A stretch of 64,000 bases of DNA from Hygrocybe punicea (GCA_963556145.1 OY744471.1:3589590-3653589); one strand, 5' to 3'; shown: positions 12,268 through 24,229, counted from the stretch's first letter. A program made the numbers and translations. The notes: generated by a model from the sequence alone, not told the origin.

Positions 12268-12324
12268 TATGCTGCAAAAACTGTACATTTATTCGCCGTG
12301 GCCGCGACCGTGGTTTCGGGTGAC
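12267..12324 (-). repeat. 58-bp segment shared with the 5' region of the Tc1-like element
   Basis: Read on the minus strand, it matches 38114-38171 with few differences. Shared blocks include GTCACCCGAAACC and AATAAATGTACAGTTT. Probably a remnant of a related element end lying next to the Plavaka insertion. Confidence 0.7.
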
Positions 12325-12762
12325 TGCAAATTGAGTTATACATAGAGGTAGCAATAGATATAAGTGATACAAACGCGCTACCAATTAAGCCGTCCTCCTC
12401 AGTTTGTCGAGGGCTTCTCGGATAATCTGCTCATCCATCTCCAGCACCGGCGAGCCCTTGATCGATGCCCAGGTTTTCTCAATGCACCCTTCACCCATGT
12501 TATTACATCTGATTCCGTCCAGGACGTCGGGGACTTTCTAGAACCGGACAGGTAAGTTCAGATCTAGCAATGCTTTTCCAACGTGTTTCCACCATAACTC
12601 TTCATAGGCCTCTTTGTAATGATTGCGATTCAAACCCGAACACAGGTTTGAATGCTGAATGGGTGGGGGGAATCTGGCAAGGAGTTTTTGGTGTTCATCG
12701 AGTGTGTCCTTTGTCTTTGCGATTGCCACCATGGTTCGAAAGCCAATTGTATCAATTTCCGC

Positions 12763-12770
12763 AGTTGTGA
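12763..12770 (+). repeat. Left 8-bp target-site duplication of hAT element
   Basis: AGTTGTGA, identical to 17291-17298. Confidence 0.8.
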
Positions 12771-12775
12771 TTCAT

Positions 12776-12970
12776 ACACTGTCCAAGGGCAGGGCCAGGC
12801 CCGGTTGGCCCAAGGGTCGACCTGGCCCGGCCCTCTATGGGCCAGGGTTGGGCCTGCTTTCTAATGGCCCTGGCCCGGCCTATAAGGGCCAGGGCCAACG
12901 TTGTTCACACTTGGCCCTGCAGGGTCGACCCAGGGCCGACCCGGCCTGCCCCCATCAATGGTGTCCCCTG
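12776..12970. repeat. hAT left subterminal GGCCAGGGCC repeats
   Basis: Dense GGGCCAGG/GGCCCGGCC words, mirrored at 17115-17290. Confidence 0.85.
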
Positions 12971-13142
12971 TGAAATTCTCAGAGATTGTCATAATGTCAT
13001 TACACCACTCACCAGCCACAATAGGGTAGACAGTACTATATATACAATAAATCAACTACATCTACAAATCACATCAGAGCTCAGCAAGTGTCTGATCAAA
13101 TCAAACACAAACAGTACATACCCCTTCTCTCCACTTCGTGTC

Positions 13143-16100
13143 ATGGCACGAAGGGAACATGACCGGCCAGATCCGACCCTCATTATTGAGGGATCACGAC
13201 GCTTGCACCCTTCTAAATGTGCCCAGGGAGAAGATTATCCTACCATCGGATCAGCACAGTCACGGCATCATTCAGGAGGTTACTCACTCACTCACACGCA
13301 TATGTCTTGTAGCATTCTCACTGCATTCCCACAGGCCTTGCAAATCTCGTAGATGGTGTAGCCGGGTCATCAAAGAATAGATTAGACACGTTTTGGAGCA
13401 CAAATCAGAAAGAGAAAAAAACCAAGAACGTGTCCTCGAGCTCAAACAAACCCCAAACCTACTTGAAGGATCCAACTAAACCGAATGGTGATGCATGTCG
13501 CGACGATGGGACCTTGAAGGACATTAGTGAGATGGTATGGCCGGATTCACCTTCAGATGAACCGAAAACCTACTTTAAGGATCCCGGTCAACCCCATGGT
13601 GATGCGGCGGGACAACGGGACCTTGAAGGACGCTAGTGAGATGGTTAGGCCAGATTCACCTTCGGATGTGAATGTCTTCAAGCACGGCAGGGATGGGGTA
13701 TCGGACACTTCGGTCTTCCCAATGGTCAAAGTATGTAAAATACTGTGTACTGTCTGTGCTTACCTGAGTTGTGATGCCAGCGAACACACTCTCAAATTCT
13801 GGATTCTGATGATGAGGTTCTCGTGGTGAAGCAGACACAGAAGCGGAAAAGGGGGCGACCACCTGAAGACTCGGATGAATCTGAGAATCGGCGCGATCAG
13901 AACAAGTCAAAAGCCAAGTCGAGAGCGAAGAAAGCTAACTGACCTCCACCCACATGAAACATGCCCACGTGCAAACCTGAGAGAGCGATACTGAAGAAGT
14001 TGTTGGCAGCATTGCTGTGCCAGACAGTGGGGATGATGCGACACAGTCAGAGGGTGATGACGGTGACGAGGACAAGGATGAAGAAAGTGGGGGAGTAGGC
14101 ACGAGTCAGGTGAGATTCTTGTTATGTGTGTTGACACGCGTTGATGTATGTACATAACAACAGCGCCGTGTAAACGACACGACCAAGGACCTTCGCCTTT
14201 GTGGCAAGGATGGGACAGGATCCCATCCTTCCAAGAATACCCTTGTGAAAGGGTGGTTCTGCAAATTCTGCCTGTAAGTTCATCTGCACTGCTTGTGTTA
14301 ATCTTAATTTTATTTACCTCACTTCAGTGATGAGGACAGCAGCAAGAAGAAGGCATTTTTGGCCAGAAATGTCAGTTCGCGACGACGACATCTCGTGAGG
14401 TACGATATTTGTGGCGAGGCTCTTGTTACAGTGTAAACTGACCTCTACCTCTCTACAGATGCCATCTCAATGAATATTGGATGACGTGCACCGAGAATGG
14501 ATTCAATCCCTGCCCGCCCAAAAACTGGTCTCGTCCTTCAGGTTGGATCCCTCCAAATGAGCGTGGCAAGGACAAATCGTGAGTATACAACAGATGTATT
14601 CAGTGTTCTGACATCCTTTTGTAGTGGATCTCAGTCGCATCAGCAGTCGATTACAAAGTACACCACATCAAAGCCGCCGCCTGCCCCTCCGGTCACGAAA
14701 AAAGGAATACAGGAGCACATGCTGGCCATCGTTGCAACGTGTGATCTAGTAAGGATTAGTGCCGTTTCACATTTCAGTTACTTACAACTCCTTGTAGCCA
14801 TTTCGCTTCGTCGAACGACCCGCGGTCCGTGGATTTATCAGTTATCTCAATCACAAGATCCGAGACGACAACATTCCCCACAAATCATGTATTGCCGGCG
14901 CTGTGAACGAAAAGGTAGCAAGACTCAAAGAGGTGACGTTGGAACTCATCGACGTGAGTACTGGGTTTTTTCTTACTATATGCTCTACTAACTGAGTCAT
15001 AGCGTATCTCATCAAAGGTGTCTGTAGTTTGGGATGGCTGGTCCACTCGTAAACGACAACCTTTCACATCATTCAGCATCACTTTCATCTATTCACCGCC
15101 TGATAACGACACACAATGGGAACTTCGCAAACATCTACTGGAATTCAACTCACCTGTTGGACGACACACCGGAAAATTGATCCGGCCAGGATCTTGCTGC
15201 CACCACTCGAAAATTTCGGCTCAAATCAAAGTTGGGTTGGATGGTTGGGGATGGCGTTAGCGCGAATGATGTTGCCGTTAGAGTTGTCTGCAATGAACTT
15301 GATCCAAATCAACGGCGCCTCAAACCAAAGCAAGTTCGAATCTTGTAAGTGGCACAATATTCGAGTAGCATCAATGCTGGCTGATCTGACTGATCTAGAT
15401 GCATTGACCATTCAATGCATCGTGGCGCGTATGCTTTCATCCAGGCACTCGGCATTCCATCCCTCATGAAAACCAAGACAAAGTCCAAGACAAAGGCAGC
15501 TTTGAATGCAGATACAGCTGAGGAGAGTGACGTTGAAGAGGATGACGCAGACATTAATGTCTCACTGGATATTGACGTGTCACCCGATGATGCCGAGGCT
15601 ATGGAGGCCACTATGGTCGTCGATTTTGACGTGGGTGACACCCTTGGCAAAGTATTAGCACTCGTAAATCAAGTCCGGGTGTCAAGTGAGGGGGTCCGCG
15701 AGTACCTTGCGCACTGCTGCTGCCTTCATACTGTCAAACCCTTGGAGCTTCGTCTATGGGTCCGCTCTCGCTGGGGAAGTCTTTCCCATTGTCTTGAATC
15801 TGTTTTAGTGGTTCAAAAGGTGTGTCTACAGCCTGTTGCCGTAGCGAGACATGTACTGATCTGATACACAAGCCGGTTGACTATTTTTGTATGATGGCCG
15901 ACAGCAATGAAGACCTTCCCCCTCTCCAGAACAAGTCATGGGCTGACTACCATCTCAGTACTTCGGAATGGAAGCTCATTAAGCTCACACATCATTGCCT
16001 AAAGGTTGCTCCAGTTTCTGTGATGTTAGTCCGGACAACTAATCTCTTTCAGGTGGTTGCTGCTCGGCATAATGAGCTCTTGAATGAGCAGCTCGCAACT

Positions 16101-17074
16101 TGCACAAGAGTCTTGCCAATGCTCGAACTATTAATGTCAGAATGGGAGGACTTGTTAGAGGAATTAGAATATGAACCGATACACCATGCGCTCAGGGCTG
16201 GAATTACCTTGCTTGAGAAATACTATCGCCGTGCTGACGACACAGACGTTTACTTTATTGCCCACGGTAAGTCCCACTGTTGCTTCGGTTAATGCCTAGA
16301 CTAATATTACATACAATATTAGTCTTGGATCCCGTGCTTAAACTCGAATATCTGGAGGCCGCTTGGGACAGTCAATATTTAGATATAGGTATGGCGCAGC
16401 TCAAGGCACAGGTAAGTGTGTGTTCTCTCTACGCATGCATCTGATATTTATATCGGTCAGTTTCTCGCTTATAAGGCAAAGCATGAAGTGACGCATAAGA
16501 TAGCTGTGCCCCTTTCATCAACGCTCACACCGGGTATGCTTTGATATTTGTATTGATGTTATTGTTAATACGGCTATAGCCCTTTCATCAACGGACTCGT
16601 GGATGGAATCCTTGATCAAGAAAAAGCAGAAGAAAAAGGGCCAGACTCTCACTGCTGAGTCCTCATATGGGAATCTGGATCCTTTTGAGGAGCTTGAGCG
16701 CTATCTTAAGCACCCAAGGTTACGACAAGAAGATTGCCCCAATCCAATTCCCTGGTGGGGAGTATGTATGTTTCCTTGTTGCCATGGATTCTACTAATAC
16801 ATTTGTTTTATAGTATCAATTCGAATATCCGGTTCTTCGTGCAATGGCTCGTGACTACCTTGCCATACCAGCAACCACATGTATTGCAGAACGATCTTTT
16901 TCACTCTCAGCCCATACAGATGATCCCCGGCGACGACAAATGAAGAAAACTAAGTTTGGAGGCCTTCAAAAGTTGTGGGCTGCATACATGGATGGAAGGT
17001 TGAATGTGGAAGGGGATATCATGGAGAAATATATTGGTGACTTTGATTTTAATGACGAGGATTACATGGATTAG
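13143..17074 (+). CDS. hAT family transposase
   Basis: Many short exons on the plus strand. A BED-like region (14250-14480: WFCKFC, then ARNVSSRRRHLVRCHL) has Cys/Cys and His spacing. Next come KPPPAPPVTKKGIQEHM, the catalytic-type segment SVVWDGWSTRKRQPFTSF (about 15020) and a large helical insertion with an acidic stretch (15520-15640). The C-terminal dimerisation region is PIPWWG-YQFEYPVLRAMARDYLAIPATTCIAERSFS (16735-16905), which fits the hAT C-terminal consensus. The usual signature after AERSFS is replaced by HTDDPRRRQMKKTKFGGLQ. The start at 13143 is uncertain; another Met in a different frame lies at 13138. A Pro/Lys/Asp segment is duplicated at 13440-13660, the second copy with a 1-base deletion, so this N-terminal region may be partly broken. 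The core looks intact. Confidence 0.82.
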
Positions 17075-17114
17075 TGTATACTCTTATAATATAGATTTTT
17101 TTAACTTGTACAAT

Positions 17115-17290
17115 GTTGTAGAGTCTAGGGCCAGGGCCGACCCTGACCTGGCCCTGACCCGGCCCTATTGACCTGGGGCCAAGCAGGGCCAGGGCCAGGG
17201 CCAGCCTGAGATGGCCCGGCCCTAGAGGGTCAGGGTCAGGGCCAGTTCAAAACAGGCTGGCCCTGGCCCGGCCCGGCCCTTGGACAGTGT
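17115..17290. repeat. hAT right subterminal repeats and TIR
   Basis: GGGCCAGGGCC-rich stretch ending with GCCCTTGGACAGTGT. Confidence 0.85.
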
Positions 17291-17298
17291 AGTTGTGA
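17291..17298 (+). repeat. Right 8-bp target-site duplication of hAT element
   Basis: AGTTGTGA, identical to 12763-12770. Confidence 0.8.
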
Positions 17299-17899
17299 AT
17301 GATGTCAGATGCCGGTAAATTAAATTTTGGAAGGCATCTTCAAACCACTTGTCGACGCGATGCAGACGAGAAAGCTCCATCAAATGTACGTCATTCTCAC
17401 CCAACCAATAAAGGCTCTCTATGCCCGTTTGTGCGTAAGTTTTTGCTTGTTTCATATCATAGCGATCGGCTAATTTGAGTATGGAAACAAAACGTTCGAC
17501 AGTCCTCAATGCACCATCGAATCCCCTGTAAAAAAAACACTTAGTATTGTATATGTTGGAGGGGTGATTGAAATACATGGCCGGATACATCCAAGTAAGT
17601 AGGTAGTCAAACTCTTGACAGGTGCAGTGTGAGAGGAGGATTGGCTTGTCATCGCTTGTACCATCCATGGAGCCACCTTCACTATGATTCGGGATACCAG
17701 ACACAAACATATCTGCGAATATAGTTGAGACAGCGACAAGTTGATCCTGGTGTATTTTGTAAAGCGTATCCTCCACCTAGTATGAATTTCCAATGTGTGA
17801 GGCGGCGATTGTACTATGTTATCAGACACGTACTCTGAAAATGTCCGTTCCAGATGAAATGTAGTATTTCTGGTGTCTTTGAACTTGTATGCTAGTCAT

Positions 17900-17944
17900 G
17901 GTGTTTGAGGTCGACAAATTTCAGGCTTTGAAATTCCAAGTTCA
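17900..17944. promoter_or_regulatory. Very short divergent interval between BTB and integrase genes
   Basis: Only 45 bp separate the BTB start (17899, -) from the first Met of the integrase-type ORF (17945, +). If the next Met at 18056 is the real start the gap is about 156 bp. Confidence 0.35.
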
Positions 17945-18272
17945 TTGTCTCGCCAAAACATGTTTGTTAACATTCTCACCATGCCGTTCCCTGGCCTTCC
18001 TGTCATTGAGCATGGTCATCCATGGCCTGTAAACATCGAGGCTGCACATGCCATCATGAGTGACTCCTATGCTCACATATCCGCAATTCTTCAACAAGAG
18101 AATTTCGACCCTGTTCGTCTCAACCACCATGCATCCACCATCATTAACGATACGATACCTATCCTTGAGGCCCTTGAAAATGACCATGAATTCTTGCTAC
18201 CTCAAAACTGGTTTGCAAGCTGTGCCACCGCTCTTGCAGAGCTATTAGTGGATGTTTTGCGTGCCGCTGAGC

Positions 18273-18280
18273 GTATTGAT
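18273..18280 (+). repeat. Left target-site duplication of the 1.3-kb element
   Basis: GTATTGAT, identical to 19584-19591. Confidence 0.88.
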
Positions 18281-18754
18281 TAGTGTTGCCGTAGTTCAGT
18301 TCCGAACCTAGCCGAACCCGGTTCAAACCCCGAACCGAACCCTAGGTTCAGTCTAAGTTCAGCCAAGTGCTGAACCGGACCGCAGGTTCAGTTCCGGGTT
18401 TCGAGGCCTGCCGGATTTCCTGAACGGCTCCAAACCGCATCCAAACCGCAAACACAGATATTTTTAAGGTATTTATTTCATTTATTTTTCGCATTCCTTT
18501 ACTTACTTTTTCGTGTTAAACGGTATCATGTGACCGTTACAGGTAGCTTTCTTCACCAACACGCAACAACGCAAGGCCAATGAACGCGACACAATGTCGC
18601 GTTCATGAACACAGGTACGTATTTTACTTTCCTGAACTTTACTAATGTTGCCTGCTACAGGAAGCTCGACCGCGACCGCAGTGTGACCACACCCACGGCC
18701 GCGAGATGACCACCCAACGCCAACCCAATGCCAACGGACGCACGACAGCTGCAA

Positions 18755-19200
18755 CACCACCACCACCACCACCACCAGCGGCAGCAACAACAACGGCAAC
18801 GACAACCACGACGGCCAGCAGCAGCAGCAGCAATGCCGGCAGCAGCAGCAGTGGCAACGGCAACGGCAATGGCAGCGGCAGCAGCAACGGCCACGACAGC
18901 AGCGGCAGCAGTGGCAGCAGCAACGGCGACGGCAGCAGGAGCAGCGCCGGCAGCGGCAGCAACGACGGCAGCAACGATGGCAGCAACGGCGGCAACAGCA
19001 GCAGCAGCAGCAGCAGCAACAGCGGCAGCGGCAACGGCGACAGCAGCAGCAGCGGCAGCAGCAACGGCGATGGCAGCAGGAGCAGCACCGGCAGTGGCAG
19101 CAACGACGGCAGCAACGACGGCAGCAACGACGGCAGCAGCAGTATCAGCAGCAACGGCGGCAACAGCAGCAGCAGCAGCAGCAGCAGCCGTGGCAGCAAC
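18755..19200. repeat. Imperfect GCAGCAGCAACGGC microsatellite
   Basis: Triplet-periodic array (CAG, GGC, AAC). It keeps all three plus frames largely open, so it yields poly-Ser/Gly or poly-Ala ORFs that are unlikely to be genes. Confidence 0.9.
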
Positions 19201-19343
19201 ACCACCACAACCATACCACCGCCCCGACGAGGACAACGGTTGGCAGCAGCAGCGCCGGCAATGCCACACAGGGACCACGGGACAAGACCCCCCGTCCCTC
19301 CACATCCCTTGGGGACACCGGAGGGCTCCCCCACACCCATCTA

Positions 19344-19395
19344 CCTCGCGAAGTGCAGTGCCGTATCTATTGATACGCGCCTGCCATTCGCGAGG
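19344..19395. other. 52-nt hairpin, copy A
   Basis: Nine-bp outer stem CCTCGCGAA/TTCGCGAGG (19344-19352 with 19387-19395). Then an internal loop, GCAG/CTGC, a 3x3 loop, and the inner stem CGTATC/GATACG around a TATT loop. Shares its geometry with 24168-24220 and 28673-28725. Confidence 0.7.
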
Positions 19396-19583
19396 AGAAC
19401 GGACGGGGTGAGCCCACCTCGGTCTGGGTTTCAGACCGCGTCTGAACCCAGACCGAACGCGAAGAGACGGTTCGACGCCGTCTGGGTCCGGGTTTGGCCA
19501 TGCGCCAAACTGGACCCGAAGTTCAGTTCGCGGTTCCGCCAAAAAGGGTCGGAACCGGACCGAACTGAACTTCGGCAACACTA

Positions 19584-19591
19584 GTATTGAT
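19584..19591 (+). repeat. Right target-site duplication of the 1.3-kb element
   Basis: GTATTGAT, identical to 18273-18280. Confidence 0.88.
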
Positions 19592-19714
19592 GGAACAAGG
19601 TGAGTCATTGTGCTTCGTGCTGTCTTGGAACTGAACCCTGAACCACCAGATTCAGCAAGATATTACCAACTCACTTGGGATGCCTGAGAATGAGATTGCC
19701 CAACTCACTTGGGG

Positions 19715-20030
19715 ATAGCTGAATCAGGCTGAGATATATCCTGGGCCAACTGAACTGGTCCAGGCTGATGTTCCCAGGATATAGCCTGGCCCATCTGAGA
19801 TGGTCCAGGCTGAGGTTCCCAGGATATATCCTGGCCCGACTGAGATGGTCCAGGCTGATGTTCCCAGGATATATCCTGGCCCAACTGGGATGGTCCAGGC
19901 TGATGTTCCCAGGATATATCCTGGCTCAACTGGGATGGTCCAGGCTGATGTTCCCAGGATATATCCTGGCCCAACTGGGATGGCCCAGGCTGATGTTCTC
20001 AGGATATATCCTGACTCAGCTGCACAATTC
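19715..20030. repeat. Left terminal array of the 45-bp palindromic unit
   Basis: About seven 45-bp units. Each contains the palindrome CCCAGGATATATCCTGGG or a close variant, plus GGTCCAGGCTGATGTT. Inverted relative to 32330-33345. Confidence 0.92.
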
Positions 20031-20100
20031 AGGCTCATAATACTTTTAATGGTAGACATCATAGTTCAGACATAATGCAAAAAATGTTCTTGTACTGCCA

Positions 20101-23100
20101 CTACTGCTCATCTCCCAAAATTGGTTGAAATAAACTACGTGCACTTGACTCCAACCTTGCCCATGTCTGAGCTTGTTTGTAGGCATAACTTGTCAAACCC
20201 TGGTTGTGGAGCGCATTATCTCCATCTATCTCTTGTTCAATGGCCCAACTTTCCCATCTTTGCTTGTAAAATTTGAAATAATTTGGTGTCCACTTCATCT
20301 CATGGTGAAGCCGAATAACCTGTTCATCCCACCGATTAAATCTTGCACTGGCTCATAACCAATTGACTCTGTAAACTGTACACAATCTTCAATTGTTAGC
20401 TGAGTTAGGAAATACAAGTTATACTCACAGTCTTTCATGTGTATACTGAATTCATCTCCATCCACCTGATCTCCAATTCTCCAGAACCATGGTAACTTGT
20501 ATGATTTTTGTCCAATTCTGTTTGCCTCCATAATATCAGCAGGCATCTGAAGGTCACTTTTAGTAATAGCATGATAATTTGAATCATTATATCCCAGTCT
20601 CCGTCGTGCTTCTCTAGCATGGTTGTAGCTAGCAACAATTCTTGTGATTTTTTCATCCAGTGTATGAATCTGACTCCAAATTCGTGTGGATTGTTTAGTG
20701 CTTTTGGAATTACGAATCTATATCAAAATCACTAAGTAAATTTTGTCATAGTTAAGTCAACAGACAGACCTTTTTGCGCATTATCAGGGACTTTCCACCT
20801 AATGCCACCTTCAACTGCTCCAATGCATCATTCAACTGCCCAAGTCGTAACTGAGCCTCTTGCTTGCTCAAGTCATTTAATCCTGGTTGGTTTTGACACT
20901 TTGTGGTAAGATTGGATGGAAGAAGAAGTGTAATCTTTTCTGGAGTGTGTTTCACTTCTTCTTCATCATCTAAAAGCTTCTCTTCTTCTTCACTTTCATC
21001 TCTAGAAATGTCAACTCTCATAAGATCTCCACTTCCAATATTATTCATAACAGTGAGTGCAGAGAGCTTCTTCTCAAAGCTGTTAATGAGAGCTTGAAGT
21101 CTTTGTCGTTTCTCTTGAAGGGTCTTCTTTTCAGCTAATGATGGTTGGCGTAGTGTTCGTATATGCTGACAAAGAGCCATTCTGTCATAGAAACATATAA
21201 GAAATAACTTGAGCTTCAATGGGATAAGAAAGACATACTGTGCCTCCTCCACATTTAGTCCAATGGACAATAGACTAGAATATCCCATCATATTGCCAGA
21301 CTTGTTTTCAATTTCAGCAAGTTCCAACTGTATCTCTGCAAGACTGCAGACTGAATTGATACATCAATATTGTACTAATGCAATATTAACCCCTGCTTAC
21401 CATGATTTTCATCAACATCATACATTCTTAAGATATCGCCACGTTCATCTATGGCCAATTCTTCTAGCTCCTTCCACTCCACAATCCACTCATCACTAAG
21501 TCTATCAGTCAACTCATCCAAGGCATCCTTCATATTCTCTCTCTCAAGGACAGCTTCCTTCCATTTCTTGATAATATATTGAGCTGCAAAAATATATTCA
21601 AGAGAAACTTATTGAGACATATGTGAATCATACCTGACTTGATCAGTTTCTTCCAATTTGAATCATTCATATAATTATCCAAAACCTCCTGACGATGAGC
21701 TTGAGACATTGTGCTGGTTGAACCAGCTGCCTTTTTCAGATTGGACCAGAGTGATTCTAGGATCTCCCCAGCAATTTGTCCAGCTCCATGGATAAAGTTG
21801 AGGGAGTATAGAGGAAAACATTCTTGAATATGAACCCCAAGATGAAAATTTCCAATGCCATATAGAAGTTCGAGATCTTCTCTCAGATCTAGGGTGTTGC
21901 TTTGAGAAACCCGCCAGAGAAAGTTTTTTGACCATGAACACATGATGTCATAAATTGCAATAGCCTTTGGTGTGAGTGAATTTTGAGCCAATGCCTGGCA
22001 GAAAGCATAGTCCATGTTGGCTTGTCTAGAATAATAGAGTGAATATGATTTATTTAATCACAAAACAAGAAGACTACCTTTCACCCTTCTGAAAATCCAC
22101 CACACTATGTGGATAGAAGCATCCATGATTGGCACAAGCACAGGCACCCACTCCAGTAGCGCGAAGATGGTCCTTATGGTGTACATTGGCTTGACTAATG
22201 GCTCTGTGATTTTGACATTTATGTTTCTAAAAAATTGTAAGACCAGCTAATATATTGAAATAAATACAGAGGACCAACCTGATTCTCTTCAAAAGAAGAG
22301 GCAAGATGCTGCTGATAGGCAGATTCACCTGTCATGAACTGATGCCCATCACTCAACCAAACATCCTTCTCAGGACATTTAGGAATGACATGATCAAGCT
22401 TGAAGTTGCCATCTGCAACAATTTTTGGGTAATATACCCATCTGTTGTAGTATCATGAATAATGTGCACCTCTCTCACAACATAACAGAAAAAGTACATA
22501 CGGTGTGTCTGAGCATCTTATTTCATCCTCAGTAACATTGATGCCAGGTTGGGGACAACTTGGACAAAAGACTGCAAGACCACCATCTTTGCATTTAATA
22601 GTGGAATCATGTGCAAAGCCAGCCCGTTTCAGATCAGTCAAGTTTCTCCATTGCCTTGACACACGCATTAATTCATGATAACGGTCCTACAAAAGTGATT
22701 TGTTAGTGGCTGACAGGATAACTTGCAAAAAAAACAAAATGTACTGGTATCAAGTGTGGAAAATTGTTGTCTGTCAATCTCCTAAGCTTTGAATAAAAGT
22801 TGAAGGCAGAAACTTTGCACTCCATAGCTTCAATGTAGAATTGGTGAAGAACCATAAAAGTAAATGCAGTAGTGGGACGAGATGATGTGGCTGGAAAGAA
22901 TCGCATGTTGAAGAGCTGTGTTTCATGGGTAGCTGTTGCTGAACATTGGCACCAGCAAACATGGCGTTGATAAATCCCAGAGCTATCCACAAAAACCATA
23001 GTTGTGGTTTGAGACTGGGAGACATCATCCATGTTTTCTACAACCATGATATCATCATCTTTATCAAGGTGCATATCATCATCTTCTACATCCTCCCAGG

Positions 23101-23718
23101 ATTGTGATGTTGTTGGTTGAGGGCATGGATTTCCATCATGTCCAAGATAAATGATTAGACCCAGTTCTCCAAGATCAGCACGATCAAAAAATTGGCCTGT
23201 CCAATACTGGATTTTGTGAAAAGGATTGTGTTGGTGAACTCGAAGACAGCAATTATGGCAAAGCAATCGTTGACCAAGGTAGCAATCAAGACATCGGTAC
23301 AGCCCTGGACACTGCTGACAATTGATGCATAACATGTTTACTGGTGGAGCTTCCAACTCAACCAGTTTTGCCAAGTGAGTCTGTCGATGTTTATGCTTCC
23401 ATTCTTGGAGATAATCATTCTGCATCTGATAATTGATTGAGTGGAGAATCATATGAAAACTATGACAGAAATAAGCATACTTTTCCTTGCTTCAAAGCCT
23501 GAGGAGATTGGGGTTCTTCTAGATCTTGTAGTGGTATATGAATCTGTTCTGTAACTAAAGGCTGTGATCTTTCTCTATATTTTGAATGATGGTGTATAGA
23601 GGAAGATCTGGTCTGATTTTTGGCCAATATTTTGACTTCACCTCTAGAAGTGGTCTTCCTGACATATACTGTCTCCACAACTGTTCCCTTTTGTCTTTTT
23701 AACTGGTTTTTTGGCATG
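20101..23718 (-). CDS. KDZ transposase with CxC2-type cysteine cluster, C terminus interrupted by a stop
   Basis: Multi-exon minus-strand gene, likely start MPKNQLKRQKGTVVE at 23718. The Cys cluster (CINCQQCPGLYRCLDCYLG then CHNCCLRVHQHNPFHKI) lies at about 23340-23200. Next are CPSCPQPGINV (around 22550), the first catalytic Asp in IVADGNFKLDHV (about 22400), and CANHGCFYPHSVVDFQKGE. The second Asp is in AIYDIMCSWSKNFLW (21940) and the Glu in GEILESLWSNLKKAAGSTSTMSQAHRQ (21760-21700). A coiled-coil region follows at 21330-20780. In the last conserved block a TGA at 20355-20353 interrupts VNWL-stop-ASARFNRWDEQV, where related proteins have Arg, so CGA to TGA is likely. The frame continues to 20101. 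The triad survives, but the protein would lose about 80 residues. Confidence 0.87.
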
Positions 23719-24167
23719 GTAGTAGTGGTAAGAGTTAGGGTTTGAAAGTCCGGTCCGGTCCGGTTTTTTGACAAATTTTCAAAAGACCGCAACCGGAACC
23801 GGTTGCCATAACACCACAAGATGGCACAACCTAGACTCAACCGCTCAGAACCGGTCTCTTGCGGTTCAGTTGCTGTCTTCTAACCCGATTTAACTGGTCC
23901 TTCCATTAACTGGTTGCTAAACCAGTTGAAACCGGTCAGAACCGAAGTAAATACAATAAATAACAACTAATGTATTAAATTTTAATAAATAAAGTTGGCG
24001 GCCACGATTATGAGCACGTCAGTGATCGCGTGGGCGCACGGGTAGGCGCAGACACGTTGGCCACTCTGTTGGGTGCGTGGGTGGTTGTGGACGCATTGGC
24101 GCGTTGGCGGCCCTGTTGCTGGTGTTGTGGTGGGTGCCCAACACGGCCATCCTCCGAGTCCCAGTTA

Positions 24168-24220
24168 CCTCGCGGTTGCAGCGCCAACGTCGATTGACGT
24201 GGCGGTGCGCATCCGCGAGG
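24168..24220. other. 53-nt hairpin, copy B
   Basis: Outer stem CCTCGCGG/CCGCGAGG, middle pairs GCA/TGC and CGCC/GGCG, inner stem ACGTC/GACGT with loop GATT. Its reverse complement is homologous to the hairpin at 28673-28725. Confidence 0.72.
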
Positions 24221-24229
24221 TATGTTGGG

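Larger units (their letters stand above)
12771..17290 (+). mobile_element. hAT transposon inserted in the BTB gene
   Basis: The TIR ACACTGTCCAAGGGC starts at 12776, and its inverted copy ends at 17290. The left end has five extra bases (TTCAT) between the target duplication and the TIR. Flanking 8-bp duplications AGTTGTGA fit the hAT superfamily. Both ends carry GGGCCAGGGCC-type repeats, and a hAT transposase gene fills the interior. Confidence 0.9.
12385..17899 (-). pseudogene. BTB/POZ-domain gene split by a hAT element and carrying a nonsense codon
   Basis: Exon 1 is 17899-17834 (ends KYYISSGTDIFR), intron 17833-17777. Exon 2 is 17776-17577, intron 17576-17526 (51 bp). Exon 3 runs from 17525 to the hAT insertion at 17291 and resumes at 12762. 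The BTB core is VEDTLYKIHQDQL, FADMFVSG and DYLLTWMYPA. The C-terminal part (12762-12385) has the Cys-containing WWKHVGKALLDL region seen in agaric BTB proteins. Removing the hAT and one copy of the 8-bp target duplication restores the frame exactly. A TAG at 12540-12538 replaces what is probably GAG; the frame then stays open to a TAA at 12387-12385, so the gene is dead even without the transposon. BTB proteins usually act as dimerising adaptors, for example for Cul3 ligases. The role here is unknown. Confidence 0.85.
18281..19583. mobile_element. Non-autonomous hAT-like element with a triplet-repeat core
   Basis: Begins TAGTGTTGCCG followed by T and AGTTCAGTTC; ends with the inverted form (GAACTTCGGCAACACTA). 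Flanked by a perfect 8-bp duplication GTATTGAT. The subterminal regions are rich in GAACC/GGTTC words. No transposase is encoded. The interior is a CAG/GGC-type microsatellite and a 52-nt hairpin. Confidence 0.88.

Noticed and set aside
18706..19608. Poly-Ser/Gly and poly-Ala ORFs on both strands
   Set aside because: They come from the triplet microsatellite inside a transposon with exact ends; no codon preference or domain.
23745..23960. AACCGG-rich stretch as the end of a second hAT-like element
   Set aside because: No inverted partner end or target duplication could be found; left as an unresolved GC-rich insert.
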